The notes below the pieces were generated by a model. That model saw only the letters and a list, made by a program, of their open reading frames with translations, ran no database searches and was not told the origin of the DNA. 64,000 nt of DNA, taken from positions 18,658,296-18,722,295 of the forward strand of contig NC_051430.1 in assembly GCF_001649575.2 (NCBI RefSeq), in the 5' to 3' direction. Origin of the DNA: Kryptolebias marmoratus (lineage: Eukaryota; Chordata; Actinopteri; Cyprinodontiformes; Rivulidae). Every line of letters starts with the position of its first letter. Positions within the stretch are counted from its first letter, which is position 1. This document shows, piece by piece, positions 1 through 13,800 of this stretch. The position numbers and the translations under genes were made by a program.

Positions 1-125
1 TTTTGTTTTAAGCACATTTGTTTTGTGAAATGTTTAGTGTCTTTTGGGATTTGTCACTGGAGAGAAACCCAGCAAGCCAGTTTAATAATAAAGATTTCAG
101 TTTAAGTTTAGTGTCTTTGCTCTAG
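1..125 (+). other. dnah10: dnah10 intron, 3' end
   Basis: This is the tail of an intron whose donor lies upstream of the window. It ends in a pyrimidine-rich stretch and an AG at 124-125, directly before the first readable dynein exon. No coding sequence is seen here. Confidence 0.7.
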
Positions 126-3100
126 ATAAGATTGTACTTCAAATCCCTGATCTGGACCTGAAGCCAAAGGTCAATGTGCTGCTTCGTAATCCTGAGATGC
201 TGGAGAAGCTGGAGCAGTGTGTGATGAACTGGCAGGCTCAGATTACCATTGTTATTGAGGAGCAGCAAAGCAAAAAGCCACAGGTTTGGATCAATTCCTC
301 CTTATTTTTATAGCTTAGAAAAAAATTATTAACTCAACGACTTGAGCACAAGTTAATCCCTAACATATATGTTTGCTGATTAACCATATTGTGCGATCTA
401 GTAACTAACTTGAACTATTCACTTCTGATTTTCCTCCAGGGACCTGGGCCATTGGCGGAGATAGACCTTTGGCAGGAGCGTGCTTCGGTCCTCAGCGCCC
501 TGTGTGAGCAGCTCAAACAGCCCGTGGTAGAGAAGATCTTGAGCGTGATGGCCAAAACAAATGCAAGCGTTGTTCACACCCTCAATGAAACCGTTGCGGA
601 ATTAACAAAATACCATCTAGAGTCAGATGAAATTGCACGCTTCCTTAAGACTCTGGAAAGACACTTTATGGTAGGAAACCTTTTTTCTAAAAGTGTTTTT
701 GTTCAGTATCCTTTTACACTGACTGGCTCACTTTTTCTGAAAAGACTGACAACTAAGAGTCTACATAAAACACACATTTGTTGAAGTATCCTCTTCACCT
801 TACTGTTGTCTTTTGTAGAATCTGGCTACTGGAGCAAATTTTGCCATCATGCTGGAGACCATCCCTCATATGATGGAGAGCTTGCAGATTGTGTGGATGA
901 TCTCTTGCCACTACAACTCAAATGAGTGTATGGTGCCCCTATTGGAGCGTATTGCCTGGCAGCTGTGTGAGCGAGTGGCTCAAGGGGTTGACGTCCACAA
1001 GCTATTTAAGTATGCATGGATGTGGTTTGATTTTATAGATAATTTATTATTTTAATTAAACAATTTAAATAATAAAGATGATTGAGATTGAGTTTTATTG
1101 TCTAAGTTAAATTCAAAATGTTGTGCCTTGGACAGGGAAAATAGGGAAGAGGCCAAATCCACGGTGTTTGAGGCTAAGCAGGTTCTGGAGCAGTGGAAGT
1201 TGTCCTACTTTGAGATGCGTGCAGAAATTGAAAAATCAGGCCGAGCCGCTCGCTGGGAGTTTGACCGTAAAAAACTGTTTGACAGGAGTGATTACATGGC
1301 TTCTGTCTGCCAGGACCTGTGCAATGTGTTTCAGGTCAGCATACTCAGGGGAACTCTTAACATTCACTGAAAAATTCCTGACCACTCACACAATAACCAA
1401 ACTTAATAAAATTTGAAAGAGGTCTCTTGGGTTTGTGTTTTTCAGGTGCTCCAGGAATTCAACAACATTTTTAGCAGAGAGCTGAAAGGTGGAAAAGAAG
1501 TGATGAACAAAGTGGATGGCCTGGTTTTACCCATTGAGGAAGTCAGTTTTAATCCTTTCAGCATCTCGAAAAAGAGCAACTGGAAAATGATTATCCAAGA
1601 ATTTGACACTAATATGAAGGTTGGTTGGTTCACCTCTGCAATAAATATCATTCAGTGTAATTCCATAGTTTTATACATGCTGTTTATGTTTTGTCGAGCT
1701 GATTAGTTTTTCACATGTCTGCTCAGGCTATTGAGAGAGAGAGCATCGAATTTCTCGACCAGTCTTTGAACACACTGCACTCCTCAGCTGCTGCCTTTGA
1801 GATGCTACAGGAATTAAAACAAACCCCCTCTACAAAGGCCATCAACAACCATTTGATGAAAAAGTTTAATGATATCCTGATCCAGTATTGCAGAGAGGTA
1901 CTGAAGTATCATAATCTGGAAGAGGAGCGGATCGCCTTTAGTTATGTTAAAAATTTAGTTTCAGCTAAAGAACATCCATGAAAGTTTTCAACATGACTTG
2001 TACTTTAAAGCCACATGACAAACTTAATAGCAATACTATAATTCAACTAACTAAATCAAATAATTACAGCTTTTTAATTCACAAGAAAGTACTCTTTAAG
2101 ATTCATTAATTAATGTACATCAAATAGATATTTTTGTTTAGTTCCATATCGATGCTTTACCATTTTATTGTAAGGGTTTTAAAATAGTCTGCAGCAAGTA
2201 AAGGCCTTTTTTCTGCTACAGGTTGACAGCATTCAGGAAATCTTTGAAACCCAGAAGGACAAACCACCTTTGGAAAAAGGTGATACTCCTGTGGCAGGAT
2301 CCATAAGATGGGCCCGGCGTCTTTACCATTGCATTAAACAAACCATCCTTCCTTTCCTGGAAGTGCCAGAGTTGCAAGAGAGTGAACAGAGACAAATGGT
2401 GAGTTATTTCATTGCACCTTTGTTTAAGAGAGTACAACTACTTAAAACTGTTTTAATGCCAACATAATACTGAAAGCCTTTTTTTTAACTTTTACTGTTT
2501 TCTGCTCAGGCAAAGGAGAAGTATGTGAAAATTGCATTGCAGATTAAGAAATATGAGGCAAAGACGCACAAGTGCTGGATGGATGAGGCAGAAAACAAAG
2601 TGCCGCTACTAATGAAAAAACCTCTGTTTATTAAAGAAAACCGAGAAATGGTATTAATCACCACTTCTTTTAGAAAGTTATTAGTTATTATCCCTATATT
2701 GTTTTGCCAAATATATATGAAGTGTATGATTCTGTCTTTCTAAAAAAGCAAAAAAAAAAATCACAGGTTTCATTTTTGTAATTTCAAGGATGTGCAAACA
2801 CCTGCAAAAAGCCAAAAATACATTGTTCGATACATTGTGAACTTTGCTCCAGAAATGAAGGAAATAATTTCTGAGGCAAAACAACTTGTGCCACTGCACT
2901 ACGGGCACCCTGTTCCCGAAATGGTTGAACATGTGTTTCTACAAGAGGACAAACTTCTCAGGTGATGACACACAAAAGCAGAACATATGCCAAATGTTAA
3001 AACTACTAACTGGTGTCTCTTTTTTCAACTGTGACAACCATGAGTTTAGGTATGCTGATGATCTGAACATTCTTGTCAGTCGTTATCACTCTGTGATGGA

Positions 3101-4846
3101 CAGCTTGAATGAAGCGCATTTCAATATGCTGGCACCACAAATAGAAATCGTCAAAAAAGAGATGAACTTTGGACTAAAAAGACTCAGCTGGAGTTCCTTA
3201 GGTACAGTACCTACACAAGTTTAAATATCTGTGAAACTCATCTACAGGTAACTTCTCCAAAAATTATTATTGCCTGTAAATTAAAACCTATGGCACGTGC
3301 TCGGTTTTAGGGATACCTGACTTCATCAACCGAGGTACCAGTGTTGTCTCTAAATTTGAGTCTGTCGTCAGCCAGATTCACAAAGATGAGAAGGAAATTG
3401 ATTCCAAGTTGCAGTCAGTGTCAATGGCTAATCTACTGAAATTTCCAGTACCAGACAATTCAAGTGACTTACCAGGTAGAACTATTAAAAGGCTCTTTTT
3501 ACTAGTTGGGGGGACAATACAGGAATAAATCATCCTTTTTTTTTAAAGGTGTCAAGGGTTTCTGTGCACACATTGAGGGAGAGCGGGTCAAGACTTTGCA
3601 TTTGGTCATGAAAAAATATGCTGACATAATTTCGTTGATCACAAAGACGGAACAATTGATCAAGGAAAACAGCAGTGGTACAGCGGAATGTATGGCCCCT
3701 TACTACACATACTGGGAACGCAAAGTATTTGATTCCCTTCTAAAGATGGTGCAGAGGTAATGAAATGATTTAGAAATTTTTCATCCTGGTGTTTCTGTGA
3801 TATATCAACCAATTTCTGAACCAATGTAATATCTCTCTTGCTGGCATTTTAAGGAGCATTCAGACATTCAACATGGCACTGATGGGAAGTACTGCTCTCT
3901 TCCATATTGATGCCATTCTGTCTGCCCCCAAGATTGTGTTACAGCCCCAAAGTAGTGAGATCTACTGGCTGATCATGCAGTGCATCAAAGACTGTATAGA
4001 AAGCACCAAGGTCAGATTATTGCTATTTATAAAAATGCTGCAATGAAAATAATATTAAGTATTTGAATCTATCACAGAACCAATAAGTTGATGACTAACA
4101 AACAGTATTTCTGTGTTAAGCATTTTCCACGTTGGATGCATGGGACCTTCACTGACTGCCCCCTGCAACATGTGGAAGGTGAAGATGAATCTGTGACAGT
4201 CACCTTCTTGAATGATGTATGGCAGCATCCTCAGATAAATGAAAGTGCTTTGGCAGTGTCCAAAAACATTCATCAGCTGCTCTTCTCTGTGGATCGGTAC
4301 CTTCTCTACTGGAAATGCTATCGGTCTCTTTGGGAAAAGAACAAAACCATCGTCAATGAAAAGTTTGCAGCAAAGAAACCATCTTTTGTCATGTACGACG
4401 ATAGGCTACAGGCACTTGCTAAAATTAAACAGCAGGTGATGCAAGAGCCTCTAAGCAAGACTGAGCACTCGATCCATCTAAACTTGGAGCCGCTGGTTAA
4501 CACAGTGCAGGAAATTGCAGAGGCCTGGATCACTTCACTTGGTAGCCTGCTCAACAAACCTGCAAAAGAAGATCTCTTCAACTTGAGAGATGAACTAACG
4601 GTACTGAATCATGTAACACAGTCAAATGTTTTCATTGTAAATATTTTGGGGCTTTTGTTTGTAATTTACATTTATCTTACGAAACAGAAACTCGTGAAGA
4701 AAATGAGGCAGAGCCCGGACACCTTTGAAGACCTAAAGTCTGTCCTTAGTACTATCTCAGACATCAGGAACATGTCTTTAGATGTGGAATTACGAGTCAG
4801 TGACATCCAGGAAAGATACAGAACCCTGGCCATGTACAATTTGGAG
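126..4846 (+). other. dnah10: dnah10 exons 1-15 (visible numbering): N-terminal tail
   Basis: Exons are 126-283, 440-670, 819-1009, 1136-1334, 1446-1619, 1727-1897, 2222-2398, 2510-2650, 2789-2961, 3050-3201, 3311-3475, 3549-3756, 3854-4010, 4121-4600 and 4688-4846. They encode the elongated tail (DHC_N1-type region) that dimerises and binds intermediate chains. The tail is the least conserved part of the family, so the call depends on continuous phase into the motor. The 480-bp exon at 4121-4600 is the largest visible. Introns are 73-147 bp apart from 1898-2221. The 4601-4687 intron is 87 nt long and has no in-frame stop. Confidence 0.85.
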
Positions 4847-7800
4847 GTACTGTGTTAAATGTTAAGTAGTTTGTCAGAAAATTAAAATTTCAGCCTTTGC
4901 TAACTTTGCTTCCTTTATGTGCTCTAGGTTGGAGCGTATGAAAAGGAGCTGGTGGCCATTATTGGTCAGATGTGGAGTGCCCTGTTTGCAGAATCTAGAC
5001 AAGTGGATCGTAGTCTGAGAGATGTCAAGAAATCATTTACTGTGGTAGGACAGGAAAAGACCTCACAATGTGTAAAAAAGGAAGGTATGGTTCAGAAATG
5101 CATCTTTACAGACTAACACCTTTCTTTGTGTTACTTTTAAAGATTACAAAAGAGAAGATTGAAGACTTTAAGCAAGATTTGTCTATCTTTGCTGAAAGCT
5201 TCAACATGCATGGTCCTGGAGCTGTGGGTGAAGATTTGGACAAAGGTGCTTGAATTAGCTTTGTGTTTGTGGTATGTAATGTTAAACTTTGAAAAGTTAA
5301 ATGGCTTTTTTTTTCTCCTCAGGACTAAGCATTATGGGAAAGTATGAGGCAGATCTTGCCAAGATAGTGGCAGAACGACACGAGCTCACTAGTGCTGAGA
5401 AGTTGTTAGACCTGCCTATCACTTTGTACCCAGAGGTTACCAGGATTCAGAAAGACATGAGTGGCTTAAGAAAAATTTATGATGTATATAAATCTCAGAA
5501 GGTGAAATAGTGTTACTGTCAGTAAAAAAAATTGAATTCTCTTGCCAGTGCATTTTACAGAAAGTTCTTGCTTAGTTTGTCAAGTTCGTGAGTTTGTCGG
5601 GTTTTTTTTTTTATTTCAGAATGCAAAAGCCAAGTGGTCTCAGACCTTGTGGGTAGATTTGAATATCCAGGTGCTGCAGGAGGGTATAGAAGGTTTCATC
5701 AAAAGCCTGAGGCAGCTGCCCAAAGATGTGAGGGCTTTACCCGTGGCTTTTTTTCTAGACGGGAGCATGAAAGAGTTCAGAGAATCTCTGCCTCTTCTGC
5801 TAGACCTGAAGAATGAGGCCCTCAGAGACAGGTTAGTTTGGAGATTGATGTACCAGACAAAGAAAACAAGATTTTATTAAAATATTTTTTGTTTGTTTTT
5901 TTACAATTTGATTATTAAAATTTAACTTATTTTAACAGCTGAACAGCATATAATGTACATATCTGATGAGGAAATGTATGTGATCTGCTCAGGTGAATCA
6001 AATGAAAAATTTTTTTTTTTTGAGGCACTGGAAGGAGCTGATGGAAAGGACTGGAACCAACTTTGAGATAAACCCTGATAACTTCACTCTGGAGAACATG
6101 TTTTCAATGGAGTTGCACAAATATGCAAATGTCATAGGTGACATTGTCACATCTGCTGTAAAAGAGCTGAGTATTGAGAAGGCAAGCTCTCCTCTTTATT
6201 GATTAATTACTAATGATGAGATATAACAAACTAGAGTTGTGTTTAATTCTAAGAGTTTGGCATTCAGATATTTATAAAGCATGTTAACTGTTTATGCATT
6301 TTATATGTGTGTGTTTCCAGGGAGTGAAGGGAGTGGTAGAGACCTGGGACAACATGAAATTCAGTGTGCAGCCTTATTTTAAAGGCACCCAGGAACATGG
6401 TTTTATTCTGGGAGCAGTGGATGAGATCCTGCTGAATGTGGACAATGATGTCATGAATTTACAGAGCATGGCAGGCAGCCGTTTTGTTGGACCTTTTCTT
6501 GGCGCCATACAAAAGTGGGAAAAAGATCTGTCTCTCATCAGTGAGACCATAGAGGTCAGTGCATGTTGTTCGGTTTGTTATTAACCTTTCATTAATCCCC
6601 CAAACTATTTACTGACAAAATGGCCTTTGCATAGATTTGGTTGGTGGTACAACGAAAATGGATGTACCTGGAAAGCATATTCATTGGTGGGGACATCCGC
6701 TCTCAGTTACCTGAAGAAGCTAAGAAGTTTGATAACATTGACAAGAAGTTTAAAGAAGTGAGTTGTCCTATAAGGCAGTTCTGATGAAAGTATAAAGTAT
6801 AAATACATTTTTGTTGCATTTTTCAAAATGATATATTTTTGAATTGATGTGTAGATAATGAATGACACCGTAAGAGGTCCAAGTATTAAGCGAAGTTGCC
6901 TGGTTCCTAACCGGCTAGCAGACCTGCAGGCCTTGAGTACTGGTTTGGAGAGATGCCAGAAGAGTCTTAATGACTACCTGGACTCCAAACGAAATGCATT
7001 CCCCCGTTTTTTCTTTATCTCTGATGATGAACTGCTCAGCATTCTGGGGAGCAGTGACCCTGCCTGTGTCCAGGAACACATGATCAAGGTATTAGACCAA
7101 TACAGAAAATAAATTATATATATATGAACTTTTACTTTGAATGTACCATGTGTGTATGAAATGCATTTTTTTGTTGTTGTTTTTGTACTAGATGTATGAC
7201 AACATAGCATCTCTAAGATTTGATATGGAAAACAGCGGAGAGACAGTAGTTGGAGCTTTGGTGTCTGCTGAGGGTGAGGTGATGGAGCTTAGGAAGCCCG
7301 TCCCAGTGGAAGGAAGAGTGGAAGACTGGATGATGGGAGTACTGCAGGAGATGAGGAGGACTAATAGACTTATCACCAAGGAGGCAATCTTTTACTACTG
7401 CAAAGACAGGAGTAGGTATGTATCAGTGCAGAGAGGGGCCTTCGTTGGTTTTGCAGGTATCCATGTGCAAACAGACAACAGTAAATTTGTCCTTTCTATG
7501 TTTTTCAGGGTGGATTGGATGCTGCTGTATCAGGGCATGGTAGTGCTGGCTGCAAATCAAGTGTGGTGGACCTGGGAGGTGGAAGATGTGTTCAAAAACG
7601 TGAAGAAAGGAGCAAAGCATGCACTGAGAAACTACGCCGAGAAGATGCATCACCAGATTGACGAGCTAGTTACACGCATTACTCAACCTTTGAAGAAAAA
7701 CGACAGGCGGAAAATCAACACAGTGCTTATCATTGATGTCCACGCGAGAGACATTGTGGACAGTTTGGTTGACAACAGGTGAACTTCACCTTTACAAGTT

Positions 7801-10800
7801 TCAACATTAATCTTTAGGATAGAAAAGTGTGCGTAATACAATGAACCTTCCAATCTTTCCCCAGCATAATGGATGCACAAGCGTTTGAGTGGGAAAGCCA
7901 ACTAAGATTCTACTGGGTGCGAGAACATGACAACCTGTTTGTGCATCAGTGCAGTGCTTCATTCTCTTACGGCTATGAATACATGGGATTGAATGGTCGG
8001 CTGGTTATAACCCCACTGACAGACCGAATCTACCTGACCCTTACACAGGTCAAAGAGCCTCTGCAACACCTAAACAGACACTTTTAGACTGGTCTGTCAG
8101 TTTGTTTTGTGACAGTATAATATCTCTGGATTTGTGAAACAGGCCCTCTCCATGTACTTGGGCGGTGCTCCTGCTGGACCGGCTGGTACAGGGAAGACAG
8201 AGTCGACCAAAGATCTGGCTAAGGCTTTAGGTCTGCTGTGTGTGGTCACAAATTGTGGTGAGGGCATGGACTACATGGTGAGAGATATACACTGAGCAAC
8301 ATCAACTAGAAAATATATTTTGGGATGCTTTTAGGTTTTTTTTAAAATTCCTTTCCTCTTTGTTCAGGCTATTGGAAAGATCTTCTCTGGCCTTGCCCAA
8401 TGTGGAGCCTGGGGCTGCTTTGATGAGTTCAATCGTATTGATGCCTCGGTGCTGTCAGTTATTTCTTCTCAAATGCAGACCATTCGCAATGCTCTCATTT
8501 TACATCTTAAAAGGTTTCAGGTAAATCTGTTGTACAATAGTTACGTCGAATATGTAATGGATACTTTTAAAAACAATTATTTTTATGCATTCAAGGACAT
8601 ATTACTTAGCATGAAGGTAATTTTACTCACCATTTTAATGCATCAAAGAGGTTTTCTTTCTTTCTCATAACACTTCAGTTTGAAGGGCAAGAGATCAACT
8701 TGGATGACCGCATGGGGATTTTCATCACTATGAATCCTGGTTATGCTGGCCGTACAGAGCTGCCAGAATCAGTCAAAGCCCTCTTCAGGCCTGTGGTGGT
8801 GACTGTACCGGACCTTCAACAAATTTGTGAAATTATGCTCTTCTCAGAGGGCTTCCTAATGGCCAAGGTAACATTTGAGCACAAAAAAAATTAATTATTT
8901 TTTTTTTACTTATTATGTTGTCATTTTAAGTAGGGAACAGTTAACACTGATTCACTGCTATAATTATTTAAAGAGATGTTCTCAGGTTCTGTGAAAAAAA
9001 CTATGTGTTTTATTTTTTAAATTATTAATAAATTTAGGTGTTGGCAAAGAAGATGACTGTGCTGTATAAACTGGCTCGTGAACAGCTGTCCAAGCAGTCT
9101 CACTATGACTTTGGCCTACGTGCTCTGAAGTCTGTCCTGGTGATGGCAGGAGAGTTAAAGCGAGGCTCTCCGGACTTCAATGAGGTAGTGACAAGCTTAA
9201 AGAATAAGTGCTGTTAAAAATGTGAGGAATGTTCTACGTATAACGTCCACTGCAACATTTAGATGCTTTGGAGAAGATACCAATTTGGACTGAAAAAGTT
9301 ATTTGATGTTTTATTATACTATAACTTCTACTACTTCTCATCATTTTGTTTAAAGAGAGATGTTTTACGTTCCCCAAGACTGTCTTAAATTAGCTCCACT
9401 GAGCCCTGTCTAAAAATATAAACAGCATAAGTACAGCAGTACAAAAATGTCCCTGAATAAGTAAAGAAGGATTTTTGGTGATGAAACAGTTTGTTTTATG
9501 TAAATACTTTCAATCTTTAAATATTTTCCACTTGTGAATATTTCAGGGTTTGTTTTATTGCTCCGTGTTTCTTTCCTTGATGTCTTTCCTTTTTAACAGG
9601 ATGTGGTGTTGATGCGTGCGCTCAGAGACATGAATCTGCCAAAGTTTGTGTTTGAGGACGTCCCTTTGTTCCTTGGACTGATCTCAGACCTTTTTCCCGG
9701 ACTGGACTGCCCTCGTGTTCGCTATCCTAACTTCAATGATGCTGTGGAACAGATACTGCAAGAGAACAAATATATTCTTCTGTCTAACCAGGTGTTACAA
9801 CTGAGCCATAACTTAAGCTGTTAGACAGAGTCTTTCTTGGACAAGTTAATAAATAATGAGTGTCACTAGTAAAAATATACTCCTAGCATATGAATGTCCA
9901 GATATTGATATACCCTGATTGAATGCTGTCTGTGGTAGGCGGATAAAGTTGTTCAGATGTATGAGACAATGATGACCAGGCACACTACTATGATTGTGGG
10001 GCCAACAGGTGGAGGAAAATCAGTTTTGATTAGCACATTATGTCAAACTCAGACCAGGTTAGTGTCAGTTTACTTCAGTCGTTTTCCCACCTCTTGCTCT
10101 TAAAAAAGGACAATAGTGATGTTCTTTCTTTTTCTTTATCAGATTGGGGCTTCATACTAAGTTATATCCTCTGAACCCTAAAGCCATGAATGTCGTTGAA
10201 CTGTATGGAGTACTCGACCCAGATACTCGTGACTGGACTGATGGGATTTTATCCAACATCTTCCGCGATATCAACAAACCTACTGATAAAAAAGAGCGGA
10301 GGTAAAAGTTGAATATCAAAGAAACATACTTTATATTTCCTTGAAAGACTTTGTAAAGACATGCTGTAATTTGTAACTTACAGGTATATTCTGTTTGATG
10401 GGGATGTGGATGCCCTTTGGGTCGAGAATATGAACTCTGTAATGGATGACAACAAGCTTCTCACTCTAGCTAATGGGGAACGGATCCGTTTACAGAGTCA
10501 CTGTGCACTGTTGTTTGAGGTCTGAGATTTAAAATTGATTTGAGCAGAATACCTTTTCTTGCACATTTCTGCAAATCAACTTTTAGTACAGCTCTAACAA
10601 AAGTTTGCTGTCACAGGTTGGAGATCTCCAGTATGCTTCACCTGCTACTGTGTCCCGCTGTGGGATGGTTTTTGTTGACCCCAAAAACATGCGATATACC
10701 CCATACTGGCAAAGATGGGTGAACAGCAGACCTGAGCAGGTTACAGAAAAAATCTTTTCAGTATGTAATTTTTAATATTTGTAATTGTAAATTCTTATAT

Positions 10801-13800
10801 ATATTTTTGTTTTTCTTTATAGGAGCAAGAGGTGCTTCACAAACTGTTTGAGAAATATGTACACAAGTGTATTGACATGATTGTAGATGGTATTGTTGAT
10901 GGCAAACAGGGTCAGAAACTGGAAACGGTTGTCCCACAGACAGATCTGAATATGGTAGGTTAATCTCATCTGTTTAAAATGTGTCGTAGTGTCTACATTT
11001 ATGTTTTAAATAGGAAGTAGCGACATGTGACTCCTTGAATTAAGTGTGCATGTTTTGATAATGCATTCAGGTCACTCAGTTGTGCTTAACACTGGATGCG
11101 CTGCTTGAGGATGACAGCAGCGGTGCTGATGTCCTGGAATGTTACTTCCTGGAAGCGTTGTACTGCTCACTGGGAGCCACATTGTTAGAAAATGGAAAGA
11201 TCAAGTTTGATGAGTTAGTCAAAAGGCTTTCCTGCTTAACCACAGAACATGATGAAAAAGTCCTCGCTGGGCCTGGTGAGATCCCAGGTATAAAGCAAGC
11301 ATTTGTTTTTAATTTAATTGATAAGCTCATGTACTTTCATTCTTGTACTGGTTAAAAAGGAATGAGAGTTGTATTTATGGGTTGTGTAGTGAAAATCTGT
11401 GGATGAATGTATATGCTTTATAACATTGTGTTCTCCAAAAGAATATGTGTAACTGTGTTTAACATGTTTTGTTTTTTTTTGTGATTAATTGCAAATTGAC
11501 TCCCTTCATACAGGATACCTGCCAACTCTGTATGATTTCCATTTTGATGGAACACAGAGGAAGTGGGTTCCTTGGAGTTCTTTGGTTGCCAAATACACTC
11601 ACAGCCCTGAAATGAAGTTTGCTGATATCCTAGGTAACAATTAATTCTGTGAGCTGTGCGGCAGGAACAAATTAAATGCAAATGCATGTAACAAAAAGTA
11701 CAGGTAAAAATATGTATATAAGCTTCTGAATTTAATTTTTTTCACGTTTTGTGTTTTAGTGCCAACTGTTGACACTACAAGAACCAGCTGGATCTTGGAG
11801 CAGATGGTGAAGATACAGAGGCCGGTGTTACTAGTTGGAGATTCTGGCACTTCTAAGACTGCCACAATTCACAACTTCCTGAAGAATGTCAATTCTGATA
11901 CAAGAGTAATTTCAACATCCAAGCATGCACATGTACAGTACATTTGAGTCTAAATGTATTTTTCTTTAGATTATTTAATTTTAATTGTCTTTCATTTTAG
12001 ACTACTTTGATCATCAACTTCTCATCCCGAACAACTTCATTAGACCTGCAGAGAAACCTGGAGGCTAATGTGGAAAAAAGAACCAAAGATATTTACGGCC
12101 CTTCTATGGGGAAGAGACTTCTGGTCTTTATGGATGACATGAACATGCCAAAGGTACCCAATTCAAGATTTTGCTTAAGTCATTTACTTGTAATTTGTTT
12201 GTGGTAGTAGTTGAATAATAAAAAAGCAACATAATGCACCTTTTCAGGTGGATAATTATGGTACACAACAGCCTATTGCACTTCTGAAGTTGCTTTTGGA
12301 CCGAGGAGGCATGTATGACAGAGGAAAGGAGCTAAACTACAAAATTCTCAAAGACCTTGGCTTTATTGCTGCCATGGGAAAGGCAGGAGGTGGAAGGAAT
12401 GAGGTGGATCCACGTTTCATCTCACTCTTCAGTGTCTTCAGCATTCCTTTTCCAACAATAGACTCTCTCCACCTCATTTATGCTTCCATTATTAAAGGAC
12501 ATACCAGAGTAGGTATCTATGTACCTCATAGAATTTCATCATTTTTTTGCTACTCAGATTTAATAACCGTATAACATGTTTTAGGTATTTGAGGATGCCG
12601 TACAAAAAGTATGTGATAAAGTCACCTTCTGCACATTGGAACTGTACAACATCATCATCAAAGATCTTCCACCCACTCCCTCCAAGTTCCACTACATCTT
12701 CAACCTGAGAGACCTGTCAAGAGTCTACAATGGATTGACCCTCACTAAACCAGACAAGTCTGATCAATCACATTCAGTCCGATTGCGAAATTATTCAAGG
12801 TCTCTCTTTTAAAATGCCATCCACTGCCATTGTTTTTTGCAGGTTTTTGACTGTCACCCAGTTTGTGCGTGTGTGGAGAAATGAGTGCTTGAGAATCTTC
12901 CATGATAGACTCATTGACGAAACCGACAAAAATTTGGTAAAACCTTTAAATACTACAAGTTGATAGTGACCCTGTGTGTAGCTGATTTAAATTTTGCCAG
13001 TTCTTATTTTTATTTCTTTTGTCTGGGAATTTTATTTTATTTTTTTCCCCAACAGGTTCAGGGCCACATAAAAAACTTGATCGAAGAACATTTTAAATCA
13101 GACATGGGGGCAGTAATGAAAGACCCAATTCTGTTTGGGGACTACAGGACAGCCCTCAGTGATTCTGAGCCAAGAGTCTACGAAGACATCCAAGATTATG
13201 ATGCTTCGAAAGCCATGTTTGAGGCAAGTTTGAATCAGTGTTAATGATAATGACGGTAGCCTCCATTAAAAAAGTATTTTCTGGAATTCTGCAAAATATC
13301 ATAGGGCATAACATTTTTCATTACAATGATTTACTGCTGTTTTAATTAATTTCTTTTGTTTTCATTCTGCAGGAAATTCTTGAGGAATACAATGAGACCA
13401 AGACGAGGATGAACTTAGTATTGTTTGATGATGCTCTGGAACATCTCACCCGAGTTCACCGGATCGTTCGCATTGATCGTGGCCATGCACTGCTCGTTGG
13501 GGTGGCAGGCTCTGGCAAACAGTCGCTCACCAAGCTTGCTGCATTCACTGCTGGCTGCGAGGTTGTAAAACCTATTGTAATTCTGGTGAAATACAAATGA
13601 TGTTGGTAAAAAAAAAAAATCACATTTACTTTTAAAGCTACGAGTAAAGTAAACAAAGTTTACTTTAATAACATGTTAACCTTTAACTGACATTTAAAGC
13701 TTGACAACTACTAAAACAAAATAAAAAGAGGCAAGTTTAGCAGAATTATGCAACATGAAAACAAATACATTTCCTGCATGTGGTATTTAAATATTGTTTC

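Noticed and set aside
2762..2788. Alternative acceptor at tcacag for the exon starting 2789
   Set aside because: Using it would bring in a TAA stop within five codons. The downstream AG keeps the frame.
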